Numbered from the stretch's first letter, positions 25,709 to 37,884 are shown. The stretch is DNA of 64,000 nucleotides from Parablautia sp. Marseille-Q6255 (GCF_951230155.1 NZ_CATNVD010000009.1:62001-126000); one strand, 5' to 3'. Numbers and translations are program-made. Notes: generated by a model not told the origin, from the letters alone.

Positions 25709-26752
25709 TCAGGGCAGAGCGGGGGTCTGCGGCGCTGCCCCGGAGGTTCCGTCAGGATAAAAGGCAACCTCAAGGATTTTTCTCTGGTAGGGAAGAGAAG
25801 GATTTTCTATCCGTGCCTGAAGCGCATGGACAGCCTCGCGTGCAATGTCCATGGTCGAGCTGCATGCGATACTGCTTAGAGGCGGAAGGTACGGAAGCCC
25901 CTGGCGAAGGCGGTCGAAGCCGATAACCGAGATATCTTCCGGCACACGAAAATTTGCCATGCGCAGGGTATTAAGGATCACGTAGGCGGTCTGATCATTG
26001 AAAACAAAGATTGCTGTGTAATCAATTGGTGAGAGCAACTCGATAATTTCCTGGTAATCCGCACAGATCGGAAATTGATCTACAGAAGTGACGGTACGGA
26101 TACAGTCATCCCCTATCCCGTGCTCTGCAAGGGCAGTCCGGAAACCGCGGTCACGCTGGATCTGGGAACCGTTTTTTTCAGGTCCTGGGACATAGAGAAA
26201 CCGGCGGTGCCCAAGACGGCACAGCTCGCTCCCGGCAAGATATCCACCGGCATAGTCGTTGCAGCAGACAAGATCGGATTCTATATGGCTGATCTCACGG
26301 TCCACCAGTACGAACGGGATATTGTGCTGGCGGATCAGACGGGTCGGAGCGGCATTCGTCGTATACGGAAAAAACAGAATGCCGTCTACGGAATTGGAGA
26401 TCGCGACATTGATCATATGGAGGACAAGATCATCTCTCAGATTGGTAATAAGGACCATGACCTCGTATCCGAGTTCTTTCAGAAGCTGATCCATCTGTGA
26501 GATCAGGAGAGAGTAATGGTGATTTAAAATATCGTCGACAATGATCGCGATGATATTGCTGTGACCGGAGCGCAGTCCGGAAGCAAGGTTATTGCGGATA
26601 TAGCCAAGCTTTTGCGCGACATTTTGGATTTTTTCGATTGTCTGTGCCGGAAGCTTTTTATCTCCGCGCAGTGCGCGGGATACCGTATTGACAGAATATC
26701 CGCAGTGTTCCGCGATGACTTTCAGTGTCACTCGTGTTGTCTTTGTATTCAT
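25709..26752 (-). CDS. LacI family transcriptional regulator of the arabinoside locus
   Basis: A 347-residue LacI-type regulator: an N-terminal helix-turn-helix (TLKVIAEHCGYSVNTVSRALRG), a hinge-helix region and a periplasmic-binding-like effector domain. ATG at 26752 follows GAGGAA and leaves seven residues before the helix-turn-helix; an upstream ATG in the same frame (26782) has no clear site. It is divergent from the binding protein/permease/GH51 operon, whose promoter carries LacI-style palindromes with a central CG. It therefore most likely represses that operon and responds to an arabinose-containing sugar. The family and placement are seen; the effector is inferred. Confidence 0.9.
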   Translation of the reverse strand: MNTKTTRVTLKVIAEHCGYSVNTVSRALRGDKKLPAQTIEKIQNVAQKLGYIRNNLASGLRSGHSNIIAIIVDDILNHHYSLLISQMDQLLKELGYEVMVLITNLRDDLVLHMINVAISNSVDGILFFPYTTNAAPTRLIRQHNIPFVLVDREISHIESDLVCCNDYAGGYLAGSELCRLGHRRFLYVPGPEKNGSQIQRDRGFRTALAEHGIGDDCIRTVTSVDQFPICADYQEIIELLSPIDYTAIFVFNDQTAYVILNTLRMANFRVPEDISVIGFDRLRQGLPYLPPLSSIACSSTMDIAREAVHALQARIENPSLPYQRKILEVAFYPDGTSGAAPQTPALP

Positions 26753-26790
26753 AAATGATTCCTCGTTTTTCTGATATTTCATATGCTCTT

Positions 26791-26819
26791 ATTATAGCAT
26801 TTTTTATGAGTGATTTGAA
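26791..26819 (-). promoter_or_regulatory. Promoter of the LacI-type regulator
   Basis: Minus strand: TTCAAA, 17 bp, TATAAT. No good palindrome overlaps it. Confidence 0.6.
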
Positions 26820-26945
26820 TAGACGAAAAGGAAAATATACACAAAAAGAAACGAAAAAACATGTGCAAAATGACAAAAAGAATAAATTATATAGAAAATT
26901 AAAACAATTAAACCGTTAAAAAAACGAAAAAATAGAAAAATATAC

Positions 26946-26974
26946 TTGACAAATTAGAGAAATAACGTTAATCT
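26946..26974 (+). promoter_or_regulatory. Promoter of the arabinoside operon with first operator
   Basis: TTGACA, 17 bp, then TAATCT as a weak -10. The sequence ATAACGTTAA (26962-26971), one mismatch from a perfect palindrome with central CG, covers the spacer and -10 region. Confidence 0.65.
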
Positions 26975-26984
26975 TAAATTACAA

Positions 26985-26996
26985 GTTAACGTTAAC
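26985..26996. promoter_or_regulatory. LacI-type operator, perfect palindrome
   Basis: GTTAACGTTAAC is a perfect 12-bp palindrome with the central CG typical of LacI-family operators. It lies just downstream of the promoter, centred 24 bp from the first operator. Confidence 0.75.
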
Positions 26997-27044
26997 CTTC
27001 CGGGAGGAAAATAAAAAGACTGTAATCGGAAAGGAGAATTTCAG

Positions 27045-28373
27045 ATGAAGAAAAAATTAACCAGAGGTATCGTAGCGGCTGGTCTGGCTGCATCTATGGT
27101 AATGTCGACGGGGATCGCTGCTTTGGCAGAGGAGGGCTCCACACAGGGAACGAATACTTTTGTAGATGGCGGGACAGAGATGTCTTTCTGGACCTTCCAG
27201 GATCAGCATGTAGGGTTCTGGACGTCTATGGCAGATCTCTGGAATGAAAAGAATCCGGATAAACCGATCAACCTTACGGTAACGATCGGAGAATCTCATT
27301 CGCTGCACAGCAAGCTTCTTGTTGCATGTCAGGCAGGCTCCGGTGCGCCGGATATGGCAGACATTGAGATTGGATATTATGGCGCTTTCTTAAAAGATGG
27401 TTATCTGGTTCCGATCAATGACGCAGTAGAGCCGTATAAGGATGATGTGGTTATGTCCCGTGTAGAGATGTACGGAGATAATGAAGGAAACTGGTATGGC
27501 GTGGACTTCCACCTCGGCGCATCCGTATGCTACTACAACATGGACATTATGAATGAAGCAGGCATTGACCCGGCAACGATCGTGACATGGGATGACTATG
27601 TAGAGGCAGGTAAGGTTGTCCTTGAGAAGACAGGCAAGCCGATGTGTGCAGTAGAGACTGCTGACCTTTTCCTTCCGCAGCTGATGCTCCTTGAAAAAGG
27701 CGTTCAATATGTAGACGAAGAGGGCAATCCGAATATTGCGACAGAGGAGCATGCAGAGGTTATTGATTATATCAGAGAGATGATCAATCTCGGCGTATGT
27801 GAGGTGGCTCCGGCAGGATATTTCCATTCAGAAGAGTGGTACGCACATCTTAACGACGGCGGAGTAGCTTCTCTGGCAATGCCGCTGTGGTATATGGGCA
27901 GATTCACAGATTACTGTGCAGACCTCGAAGGCAAGATGGCGATCTACCCGATCCCGGTATGGAACGAGGGCGACACACGTGAGGTTCTGCAGGGTGGTAC
28001 AGGTACATCTGTAATCAAGGGCACAGAGAACGAAGAGCTCGCAAAAGAGTTCCTTGCATTTGCAAAGCTTTCCAAGGAAGGCTGTACCTACGAGTGGGAA
28101 AATCTTGGATTTGACCCGATCCGTACAGAGCTTTGGGAGGATCCGGCGATCACAGAGGATCCGGACAACAAATTCTTAAACTACTTTACAACAAACCCGT
28201 TTGATATCCTCAAAGAGAACGGCACAGATCTGACAGCGCCGGATATCTCAGGAGCATATTCTGCAACATACAGCACGCTTGTATCTACGACATACTCAAA
28301 TGCGTTTGAGATGTCCTTTGACCAGGATGCGATGGAGCTGCTGCAGGCAGAGCAGGACTCTATCATCTACTAA
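27045..28373 (+). CDS. ABC importer sugar-binding protein (family 1)
   Basis: A 442-residue extracellular binding protein of the MalE-like carbohydrate family. It has a signal peptide (KKKLTRGIVAAGLAASMVMSTGIAALA) cleaved near residue 28 without an obvious lipobox. The mature part begins with the usual MSFWTFQDQH-type strand and contains a VTWDDYVEAGK segment. With the two permeases and two GH51 genes downstream, the likely cargo is arabino-oligosaccharide or another arabinoside. GGAGAA precedes the start; the hairpin after the gene would lower expression of the permeases relative to this protein. Confidence 0.88.
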   Translation: MKKKLTRGIVAAGLAASMVMSTGIAALAEEGSTQGTNTFVDGGTEMSFWTFQDQHVGFWTSMADLWNEKNPDKPINLTVTIGESHSLHSKLLVACQAGSGAPDMADIEIGYYGAFLKDGYLVPINDAVEPYKDDVVMSRVEMYGDNEGNWYGVDFHLGASVCYYNMDIMNEAGIDPATIVTWDDYVEAGKVVLEKTGKPMCAVETADLFLPQLMLLEKGVQYVDEEGNPNIATEEHAEVIDYIREMINLGVCEVAPAGYFHSEEWYAHLNDGGVASLAMPLWYMGRFTDYCADLEGKMAIYPIPVWNEGDTREVLQGGTGTSVIKGTENEELAKEFLAFAKLSKEGCTYEWENLGFDPIRTELWEDPAITEDPDNKFLNYFTTNPFDILKENGTDLTAPDISGAYSATYSTLVSTTYSNAFEMSFDQDAMELLQAEQDSIIY

Positions 28374-28411
28374 ACAGAAAAGGTAATACTGGCTGAGACA
28401 GCCATAACAGT

Positions 28412-28440
28412 AAGGGGCGTCGAGGATAGCGGCGCCCCTT
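28412..28440 (+). terminator. Partial terminator between binding protein and permease genes
   Basis: An 8-bp GC-rich stem (28412-28419 with 28433-28440) without a long T tract. Such attenuators commonly set binding-protein mRNA above permease mRNA. Confidence 0.65.
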
Positions 28441-28485
28441 TCCTGTCAGAAGGACAGAAGGAAGAACGAGGGAAGGAGGAGCGAA

Positions 28486-29394
28486 ATGAAAAAGAAGAAA
28501 AGCCTTTTTAAGAAGTTTTTGTATTCGCAGAAGGTAGCTCCTTATGTATTTATTGCTCCATTTGTTATTACGTTTTTACTGTTTTTTGCGTATTCGATCG
28601 TCAGCATGGTCATTATGAGCTTTCAGCACGTGGCGGGACCGAATACTACTTTTAATGGGCTGGAAAACTATAAGATTCTTACGAACACTGTATTTATCAA
28701 GAGCTTAAAGAACAGCATTTTTTATACGATTGTCTCCTGCGCACTGATGATCCCGATCCCGATGGTACTGGCGATCATGCTCAACAGCCGCCAGATGCGT
28801 CTGAAGACAACGTTCCGCAGCATCCTGTTTATCCCGGCGCTGACCTCTGTTGTCGTAGTCGGCGTGGTATTTCGCCTGATGTTTGGCGAGCTGGAAGGAT
28901 CTTTTATGAATCAGCTTATCGCACAGTTTGGCATGGAGCCGATCATCTGGCTGCGAAAGCCGGGCACTGTGTGGCTGGCGCTGTTTTTGATCTGCCTGTG
29001 GCGTTGGACGGGTGTCAATATGATGTATTATCTGTCTGGTCTGCAGCAGATTCCGGAGGATCTGTATGAGTCTGCTACGGTGGATGGCGCGAACTCTCTG
29101 CAGAAGTTCCGCTATGTGACGCTTCCTCTGCTGAAGCCGACGACCGTTTATGTGCTGACGATCTCTATTTTCGGCGGCATGGCAATGTTCTCTGAGTCGT
29201 TTATCCTCTTTAATGGAAATAAATCACCGAACAATGTCGGTACGACACTTGTCGGTATGCTTTACCGCATGGGCTTTGAACAGAACCAGATCGGTATTGC
29301 CAGCGCGATCGGTGTGATCTTCCTGGTGATCGTCCTGCTGATCAATGCAGTTCAGCTCATCGTGAATGGATTCTTTAAGAAGGAGGAGCGCTGA
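28486..29394 (+). CDS. ABC sugar permease, MalF/UgpA type
   Basis: A 302-residue membrane protein with six predicted helices. The ATPase-docking EAA-type loop reads YESATVDGANSLQKF, followed by TLPLLKP. It forms the membrane channel together with the next gene, whose start overlaps its stop by one base. AGGAGG lies before the ATG. No ATPase gene is in this operon. Confidence 0.92.
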   Translation: MKKKKSLFKKFLYSQKVAPYVFIAPFVITFLLFFAYSIVSMVIMSFQHVAGPNTTFNGLENYKILTNTVFIKSLKNSIFYTIVSCALMIPIPMVLAIMLNSRQMRLKTTFRSILFIPALTSVVVVGVVFRLMFGELEGSFMNQLIAQFGMEPIIWLRKPGTVWLALFLICLWRWTGVNMMYYLSGLQQIPEDLYESATVDGANSLQKFRYVTLPLLKPTTVYVLTISIFGGMAMFSESFILFNGNKSPNNVGTTLVGMLYRMGFEQNQIGIASAIGVIFLVIVLLINAVQLIVNGFFKKEER

Positions 29395-30230
29395 TGAAAC
29401 GGAAAAATAATGTAATATCGGTTTTGCTGATGGTCTTTTTCATAGCAGTCGCAGTGATCACGCTCCTGCCTCTTGCGCTGCTGGCAGTTTCTTCCCTGCG
29501 TCCAGGCTCAGACCTTATGCGCTATGGACTGAATTTTTCGATTGACTGGGCAAACGCGAATCTGCATGAATATCAGATGCTGTTCAGCGGCCAGAATAAC
29601 TACTTTGTGTGGTACCGCAACAGTCTTGTGATCACAGTTGTGCAGGTGACGCTGGCTCTTTTGCTGAGCGCCTGTGTCGGCTATGGCTTTGCGATGTATG
29701 AGTTTAAGTTTAAGAATGCGATCTTTGTATGCGTTCTGCTTGTAATGATGGTTCCTACGGAGGTAATCCTCCTCCCGCTGTATCGTCTGATCTCCGGCAT
29801 GGGGCTTACGAACAGTATGTGGGGTGTGATCCTGCCGTATATGGTAGTGCCGATGCTGATCTTTTTCTTCCGGCAGTATCTGTCGGGGATCTCGAAGGAG
29901 TTTGTGGAGGCTGCCAGAGTAGACGGATGTTCGGAATACGGCATCTTTGCAAGGATCATCATGCCCCTGATGAAACCGTCCTTTGCAGCTATGGGGATCT
30001 ACCAGGGTATGTCGAGCTGGAACAATTTCCTCTGGCCGATGATCGTGATCAATGATATTGACAAGATTACGCTTCCGGTCGGACTGCAGAGCCTTCTGTC
30101 CCCATATGGAAATAACTATGATATCCTGATCGCAGGCTCCTGTTTTGCGATCATTCCGATCCTTGTCCTGTTTGTATGCTTCCAGAGATACTTTATTGAG
30201 GGTATGACGGCAGGCGGAGTAAAGGGCTGA
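29394..30230 (+). CDS. ABC sugar permease, MalG/AraQ type
   Basis: A 278-residue membrane protein with six helices and the docking loop FVEAARVDGCSEYGIF. The N-terminal SLRPGSDLM and C-terminal EGMTAGGVKG segments are typical of the MalG/AraQ group. It pairs with the previous permease, translationally coupled through TGATG with AGGAGG ahead. The first GH51 gene follows after 41 bp. Confidence 0.92.
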   Translation: MKRKNNVISVLLMVFFIAVAVITLLPLALLAVSSLRPGSDLMRYGLNFSIDWANANLHEYQMLFSGQNNYFVWYRNSLVITVVQVTLALLLSACVGYGFAMYEFKFKNAIFVCVLLVMMVPTEVILLPLYRLISGMGLTNSMWGVILPYMVVPMLIFFFRQYLSGISKEFVEAARVDGCSEYGIFARIIMPLMKPSFAAMGIYQGMSSWNNFLWPMIVINDIDKITLPVGLQSLLSPYGNNYDILIAGSCFAIIPILVLFVCFQRYFIEGMTAGGVKG

Positions 30231-30271
30231 TGTGAGCGATTCATGCGTACAGATTCAGGGAGGATACTGCT

Positions 30272-33318
<3,047 letters not shown>

Positions 33319-33346
33319 AGCTGTAATCAACGCATAAAAAAGAAAG

Positions 33347-33399
33347 CCTCCGACAGGATTTTCCACCATTATGGGGAAGGGAGCCTGTCGGAGGTTTTT
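33347..33399 (+). terminator. Terminator of the arabinoside operon
   Basis: A perfect 11-bp stem (33347-33357 with 33384-33394) followed by T5. Confidence 0.9.
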
Positions 33400-33448
33400 C
33401 TATGTCCTGTTTGCGAAAAGAATGCCGAAAAGAGTTTGTCCGAGCTCA

Positions 33449-33477
33449 TTGACAAACGTGTCTAATCATGATAGACT
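33449..33477 (+). promoter_or_regulatory. Promoter of the second BlaI/M56 module with first operator
   Basis: TTGACA, 17 bp, TAGACT. The inverted repeat GTCTA-N7-TAGAC (33460-33476) covers the spacer and -10 box. Confidence 0.8.
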
Positions 33478-33479
33478 AA

Positions 33480-33504
33480 TTCTGTCTAATATTATTAGAC
33501 AGAA
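33480..33504. promoter_or_regulatory. Second operator of the BlaI/M56 module
   Basis: Perfect 11-bp arms (TTCTGTCTAAT and its complement) around ATT. It shares the GTCTA-N7-TAGAC core with the first operator, centred 24 bp away. This core differs from the TACA-N2-TGTA operators at 5.6 kb. Confidence 0.8.
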
Positions 33505-33574
33505 AGCATGCATGATTTCAACGGGAAACAATCAGGAAGGACAGGCGACAGCAGTCGGCAGGGGGGTGATTTTT

Positions 33575-33961
33575 ATGCAGGATTACGTGCTTGGTGTGAT
33601 GGAATCGCGTTTTGCATCACTGATCTGGAGAGAGGCGCCGATCACGACAGGAGAGCTGGTAAAGCTCTGCCAGCGCGAATTTGACTGGAAGCGGACTACA
33701 ACGTATACGATGTTGAAGAGACTGTGCCAGAGAAATATTTTTCAGACAGAGAATGGTCTGGTGACGGTACTGATCACTGAGGATGAATTTCAGGGAAAGC
33801 AAAGCGAGAAGTTTGTAGAGGATACGTTTGATGGGTCGCTGCCTGCATTTATTGCAGCATTTACAAAGTGCAGAGGACTAAGCGAGGAGGAGGCATCCCA
33901 GATACAGCGGCTGATCGATGAGAGCCGGGAGAGGAGCAAAGATGCTGGAGAATCTGTTTGA
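33575..33961 (+). CDS. BlaI/MecI/CopY family repressor, second module
   Basis: A 128-residue winged-helix repressor: VMESRFASLIWREAP, then the recognition region WKRTTTYTMLKRLCQR, and a helical dimerisation end. ATG at 33575 is chosen because GGGGGGTGA lies just ahead; the longer frame from 33371 runs through the terminator, promoter and operators and is not coding. Its stop overlaps the M56 start by 20 bp. Distinct recognition residues and distinct operators suggest it does not cross-talk with the BlaI protein at 5.2-5.6 kb. Confidence 0.9.
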   Translation: MQDYVLGVMESRFASLIWREAPITTGELVKLCQREFDWKRTTTYTMLKRLCQRNIFQTENGLVTVLITEDEFQGKQSEKFVEDTFDGSLPAFIAAFTKCRGLSEEEASQIQRLIDESRERSKDAGESV

Positions 33962-35999
33962 TGTGATTTTACAGATGAGCTTTTATGGCACGGTGGCAGG
34001 ACTTTTTGCAGCTCTGTTATGTCTGATACTCCGGTATCTTCCCTGCTCGCGGCGTGTGGGTTTTCTGCTCTGGGCAGTGGTTGCTCTGCGGCTCGTGTGT
34101 CCGTTTACTGCGCCTGTATTGCAAAGCGCCCAGGATGTATCTGAAAATAAAACGGTAAGGTCGGATGCAGGTATGGATCCGGTAAGCAGTGCTTCGGGAG
34201 CCGGAGATTTCGGGCAGGCCGCGGCAGAGAAAAGCAGCCGTCTGCCGCAGCGGCACAATGCGGCGCCGGATCAGCCGGGAGAGGAGCGCAGTGCAGGAAA
34301 GGCTGCCTGTGCGGATCGCGCCGGGGACAGTATGCAGGAGGGTCCAAAGAAACACCCGGATTTTCTGCAAAGGCTGTATCTGGATCATGTGGCGGTTTAT
34401 CTGAATGGAGGCTGGCTGCGCGCGTGCAAGCCGTATCTGGCGATGCTGTGGCTTGCCGGTGTCCTGGTATTCTGGGGATACGGGATCTGGGACGCAGTCA
34501 GGATTCGGAAGAGACTCCGGTTTGCGATGAAGGCAGGAGAGGGCGTCTATGAGGTGGATACTATCCGCTCATCCTGTGTAGTGGGGATTTTCCGGCCCAG
34601 GATCTATCTGACTTTGGGGCTTAATGAGGAGCAGAGAAGGTATATTTTGTGCCATGAGCAGGAACATATCAGGCACCACGATCAGATATGGAAGCCGCTT
34701 GCATATGGCATTCTCGGACTGCACTGGTTTAATATTTTGCTGTGGATGCTATATGAGACCTTTCAAAACGAGCTGGAGCGCTACTGCGATGAAAAGGTGA
34801 TCAGAAGACTTGGATCAGAAAAAAAGGAAGACTATTGTGAAGTATTGCTGCAAATGTCAGTGAGAAGACCGCGTTTTGCCTTTACGCCGCTGGCATTTGG
34901 AGAGAACAGGGGGAAAAACGACATGAAGGACAGGATTTCTCAGATTTTGAATTATAAAAAGCAAAATAGAGCGGTGCAGGCGCTGCTTTTTGCGGGGGCA
35001 TTTGGCATTGGTACAATCCTGCTGTCAAATGGCGCGGTGCTTGGCTCGCAGGCACAGGAGCTGGAGACGGAGACAGAGACAGAAGAGCCAAAGACGGTGG
35101 TAACGCAGACGAAGAAGGCCCTGGAGGCAGAGACACAAGAGCCGGAGACGGTGGTGGCGCAGACGAAAAAGGCTCTGGAGACAGAGACAGAAGAGCCAAA
35201 GACGGTGGTGGCGCAGACGAAGAAGGCCCTGGAGACGGAGACAGAAGAACTGGAAACAGGGACCGGGGAGGACGAGGCATATGAGACGTACCTGTACCGG
35301 ACGCTGGATGTTTCACTTGAGGAGCTTGCCGGAGAACTCTTTGCGCTGCGCAATCCGTATGTGGGAGATGCGTCGGCAAATGGGGCATTGTTAGATGCGC
35401 TTTCGCCTTACCTGCCGGATACTGCGTTCACGCAGGAGCTGGAGACGCAGGAGGAGCCGTACCGGCTGATCCTGAATCTGGAGGAAGGACCGGATGAGGA
35501 GGACGAGATCTCGACATATCAGTACGAGAATCTGGACGAGGCTGCAGCGGTATTGCTTGCCCTCATCGACAATGTAGACGAAGTGATCTTTTCTTATCCG
35601 GCAGAGACACAGGAGGAAGAAACCGTCCAGATCAATGAATCATACAGTGTACAGCAGTTTGCCGAGCTGCATGACGGGATCAATATCAAGGATTATGCTT
35701 CTTCGCAGGAGAAGGTTCTGGAGCTTCTGGAGCTGCTTGACTGGGCGCTGTATTATGATGAAGAAGGAAATGCGCTGGTTGGAACGCTGATCGACAGTTC
35801 GGACAATACTGCGAATATTTATATGGATGACGAGAGCATTTCTGTGATCGGCGGGGCAGATGGTCCGACCAGCGTTTTCATAGCCGGCAAACGGAAGGAC
35901 TCAGACAGTGAGACAGACGGTGCACAGACGGATACCGGGACGCAGGCGCAGACAAAAGCACAGGCAGAAACAGAAACAGAATCCCTGAGAGCCGATTAG
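33942..35999 (+). CDS. M56 family metallopeptidase sensor with DUF4825-like outside domain
   Basis: A 685-residue M56 sensor. Helices near residues 5-30, 35-55 and 160-180 surround the zinc motif HEQEH (His238, Glu239, His242); a further helix near 350 leads to the outside. The outside part has three 18-residue Glu/Thr repeats, then a segment (NPYVGDAS ... LETQEEPYRLILN) that I recognise as DUF4825-like, a domain often joined to M56. Near the C-terminus is VIGGADGPTSVF, a short motif otherwise known from the beta subunit of sodium-pumping decarboxylases, then an acidic tail. ATG at 33942 follows GAGGAG by five bases. Confidence 0.86.
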   Translation: MLENLFDVILQMSFYGTVAGLFAALLCLILRYLPCSRRVGFLLWAVVALRLVCPFTAPVLQSAQDVSENKTVRSDAGMDPVSSASGAGDFGQAAAEKSSRLPQRHNAAPDQPGEERSAGKAACADRAGDSMQEGPKKHPDFLQRLYLDHVAVYLNGGWLRACKPYLAMLWLAGVLVFWGYGIWDAVRIRKRLRFAMKAGEGVYEVDTIRSSCVVGIFRPRIYLTLGLNEEQRRYILCHEQEHIRHHDQIWKPLAYGILGLHWFNILLWMLYETFQNELERYCDEKVIRRLGSEKKEDYCEVLLQMSVRRPRFAFTPLAFGENRGKNDMKDRISQILNYKKQNRAVQALLFAGAFGIGTILLSNGAVLGSQAQELETETETEEPKTVVTQTKKALEAETQEPETVVAQTKKALETETEEPKTVVAQTKKALETETEELETGTGEDEAYETYLYRTLDVSLEELAGELFALRNPYVGDASANGALLDALSPYLPDTAFTQELETQEEPYRLILNLEEGPDEEDEISTYQYENLDEAAAVLLALIDNVDEVIFSYPAETQEEETVQINESYSVQQFAELHDGINIKDYASSQEKVLELLELLDWALYYDEEGNALVGTLIDSSDNTANIYMDDESISVIGGADGPTSVFIAGKRKDSDSETDGAQTDTGTQAQTKAQAETETESLRAD
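35085..35246 (+). repeat. 54-bp tandem repeat in the M56 linker
   Basis: Exactly three copies of a 54-bp unit encode the 18-residue EPKTVVAQTKKALETETE-type repeat with few substitutions. High copy identity points to recent expansion. Confidence 0.88.
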
Positions 36000-36075
36000 G
36001 GTCGGAAGCGCACAGCGGAAAATACAGGGAGCCGTGCAGGAGACTTTTGCAGTCGAAAAAAGGAGACGAGATGAG

Positions 36076-36945
36076 ATGGCAGAAATGACAGAGATCACAG
36101 ATTTTGCGGCGTCGCAGCTGGATGTTTATGCGCGCCTTTCGGAAGTACAGCTCCGGCGGTACCGGGAGCCGGAGTGCGGGATTTTTATTGCGGAGAGTCC
36201 AAAGGTGATCACCCGGGCACTTGACGCAGGATATACGGCAGACTCCTTTCTGGCGGAGCAGGGGAAGCTTGCGGGAGAGACAGGCGAAGTGCTCGCGCGC
36301 TGCCCGGAAATACCAGTCTATACGGCTCCGAAGGAGATGCTGACAGAGTTGACAGGCTTTTCGCTGACAAGAGGGCTGCTGTGCGCGATGAATCGCCGCA
36401 GGCTGCCCACGGTGGAGCAGATATGCGCAGGCGCGCGCCGTATCGTGGTACTGGAGCATGTGGTGAATCCGACAAATGTAGGGGCGATCTTTCGCAGCGC
36501 TGCTGCGCTTCATATGGATGCGGTCCTGCTGACGCCGGACTGCAGTGATCCGCTGTACCGCCGCGCGGCCAGGGTCAGCATGGGGACAGTGTTCCAGATC
36601 CCCTGGACTTATCTGGATGACGAGACGATGCAGACAGATAAGCGCAGGCCGGAGGCGCCGCATGGGCAAAAGCAGTGGCAGGAGGTTCTCAGGGATTTTG
36701 GATTTAAGACGGCTGCGATGGCGCTTTGTGAGGACACGGTGTGTATTGATGATCCCCGCCTTGCGCAGGAGGAAAAGCTGGCGATCGTGCTTGGTACAGA
36801 AGGGGACGGACTGGCTCCTCAGACAATCGCGGACTGCGATTACACGGTAAAGATACCGATGTCTCATGGGGTAGATTCACTCAATGTCGCCGCAGCGAGC
36901 GCAGTGGCATTCTGGGAGCTTGGAAAACAGCAGTCCCGCTCATAG
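36076..36945 (+). CDS. TrmH/SpoU family RNA methyltransferase
   Basis: A 289-residue RNA 2'-O-ribose methyltransferase. An N-terminal substrate-binding part (ESPKVITRALDAGY) precedes the knotted catalytic domain with its three motifs: EHVVNPTNVGAIFRS, LGTEGDGL and IPMSHGVDSLNVAAA. Its target, rRNA or tRNA, cannot be read from sequence. ATG at 36076 follows AGGAGA; 36034 in the same frame lacks a site. It lies 76 bp after the M56 gene, probably as a separate function, with a strong terminator behind. Confidence 0.9.
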   Translation: MAEMTEITDFAASQLDVYARLSEVQLRRYREPECGIFIAESPKVITRALDAGYTADSFLAEQGKLAGETGEVLARCPEIPVYTAPKEMLTELTGFSLTRGLLCAMNRRRLPTVEQICAGARRIVVLEHVVNPTNVGAIFRSAAALHMDAVLLTPDCSDPLYRRAARVSMGTVFQIPWTYLDDETMQTDKRRPEAPHGQKQWQEVLRDFGFKTAAMALCEDTVCIDDPRLAQEEKLAIVLGTEGDGLAPQTIADCDYTVKIPMSHGVDSLNVAAASAVAFWELGKQQSRS

Positions 36946-36970
36946 ATAACTGTAAGCACTGCAATAAAAA

Positions 36971-37014
36971 AGGCTGCTGCCTGAAATCCATCGGATCTTA
37001 GGCAGCGGCCTTTT
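36971..37014. terminator. Bidirectional terminator
   Basis: A 12-bp stem with one G-T pair (36971-36982 with 37000-37011), flanked by an A6 tract on the left and T4 on the right. It serves the RNA methyltransferase gene and the convergent secreted-protein gene. Confidence 0.88.
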
Positions 37015-37032
37015 ACAATTCGGATCTTTTAT

Positions 37033-37884
37033 TTACTCTGCTGCTGTCACTGCTGTGATGTGCGGATTGACACCCTCATACCAGTACAGGAAGCCTTCCA
37101 TATCGATCGTATCGCCGATCTGAAGCTCTTTTACTGCTTTGTATACATCGCTTTCGCTGTCGCACAGGTAGGATTCTACAACGAAGGTATAGGTTTCGCC
37201 GTTTAAGGAAGCGTTAAAATACAGGTCGTCGCCCTCTGCGCCGGAGCCATCCCAGTTGTACAGGAATGCCTGATCTGCATTTTCACCGGAACCTTCTACA
37301 GTCAGTCCCTTGAATGCAACGTATTCATTCTGATGCTCGATCAGCTCCTCTGTGCCGAGCAGCTCTGTCACATCCTCGATCGGAGCAATGTACTCCTCTC
37401 CTTCTGCAAATTCAAATGTGCCGTCCATGATCTCTACTTCTCCGGACCACTCTGCCTTGTAGCCTGTTACCTTGATCTTTGTACCAGGTACGAGCTTTTC
37501 GTAATCCTCCTCAGAACATGCGACATTGTAGATGAAATAAGCGCCATCCTTGTCCTGTGTATAGAGAGTAGCCTTGTCCTCCCACCAGGACTGTTTTGCC
37601 TGCACGTATGCTTCGATCACAACCTCTGTGTCCACATCTGCTGCCAGATACTCGTCATACGTCATGACGCCTTCGGATTTTTCTTCTGCTGCCTCAGAGG
37701 AAGCTTCAGTTGCTGCCTCGGAAGAGACTTCGGTTGCTGCTTCGGAGGAAGCTTCAGTTGCTGCCTCAGAAGAAGCTTCAGTTACTGCTTCTGTCACTGC
37801 TTCTGTGCTTTCTTCTGCCAGTGCGGCGCCGGAAAATGCACATGTAAGAGAAAGTGTTAAAAATAAAGCAATGGATTTTTTCAT
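37033..37884 (-). CDS. Secreted protein with Thr/Glu/Ala/Ser repeats and OB-like domains
   Basis: A 283-residue protein with a signal peptide cleaved after ALA (about residue 23). The mature part begins with a repeat-rich Glu/Ala/Ser/Thr linker, then two beta-rich segments of about 90 residues that look like OB-fold domains (TEVVIEAYVQAKQSWWED, GTKIKVTGYKAEW, then NEYVAFKGLTV and IGDTIDMEGFLYWYEG). No anchor motif is seen, so it may be released or bound to the wall. GGAGAA precedes the ATG. Single gene; function unknown. Confidence 0.75.
   Translation of the reverse strand: MKKSIALFLTLSLTCAFSGAALAEESTEAVTEAVTEASSEAATEASSEAATEVSSEAATEASSEAAEEKSEGVMTYDEYLAADVDTEVVIEAYVQAKQSWWEDKATLYTQDKDGAYFIYNVACSEEDYEKLVPGTKIKVTGYKAEWSGEVEIMDGTFEFAEGEEYIAPIEDVTELLGTEELIEHQNEYVAFKGLTVEGSGENADQAFLYNWDGSGAEGDDLYFNASLNGETYTFVVESYLCDSESDVYKAVKELQIGDTIDMEGFLYWYEGVNPHITAVTAAE
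37688..37783 (-). repeat. 24-bp tandem repeat in the secreted protein
   Basis: Four copies of a 24-bp unit encode the octamer TEASSEAA (one copy with Val). It makes an extended surface linker. Confidence 0.88.

Noticed and set aside
33371-33574. An N-terminal extension of the second BlaI-type repressor
   Set aside because: The in-frame extension would run through the terminator, promoter and operators; a strong ribosome site sits right before ATG 33575.
35085-35246. Regular 54-bp repeats that could look like a CRISPR array
   Set aside because: The units are directly adjacent with no spacers and encode an in-frame protein repeat within the M56 gene.
35878-36867. A 329-codon open frame on the minus strand
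   Set aside because: It is antisense to the RNA methyltransferase gene, which has all three family motifs; the frame shows no domain.
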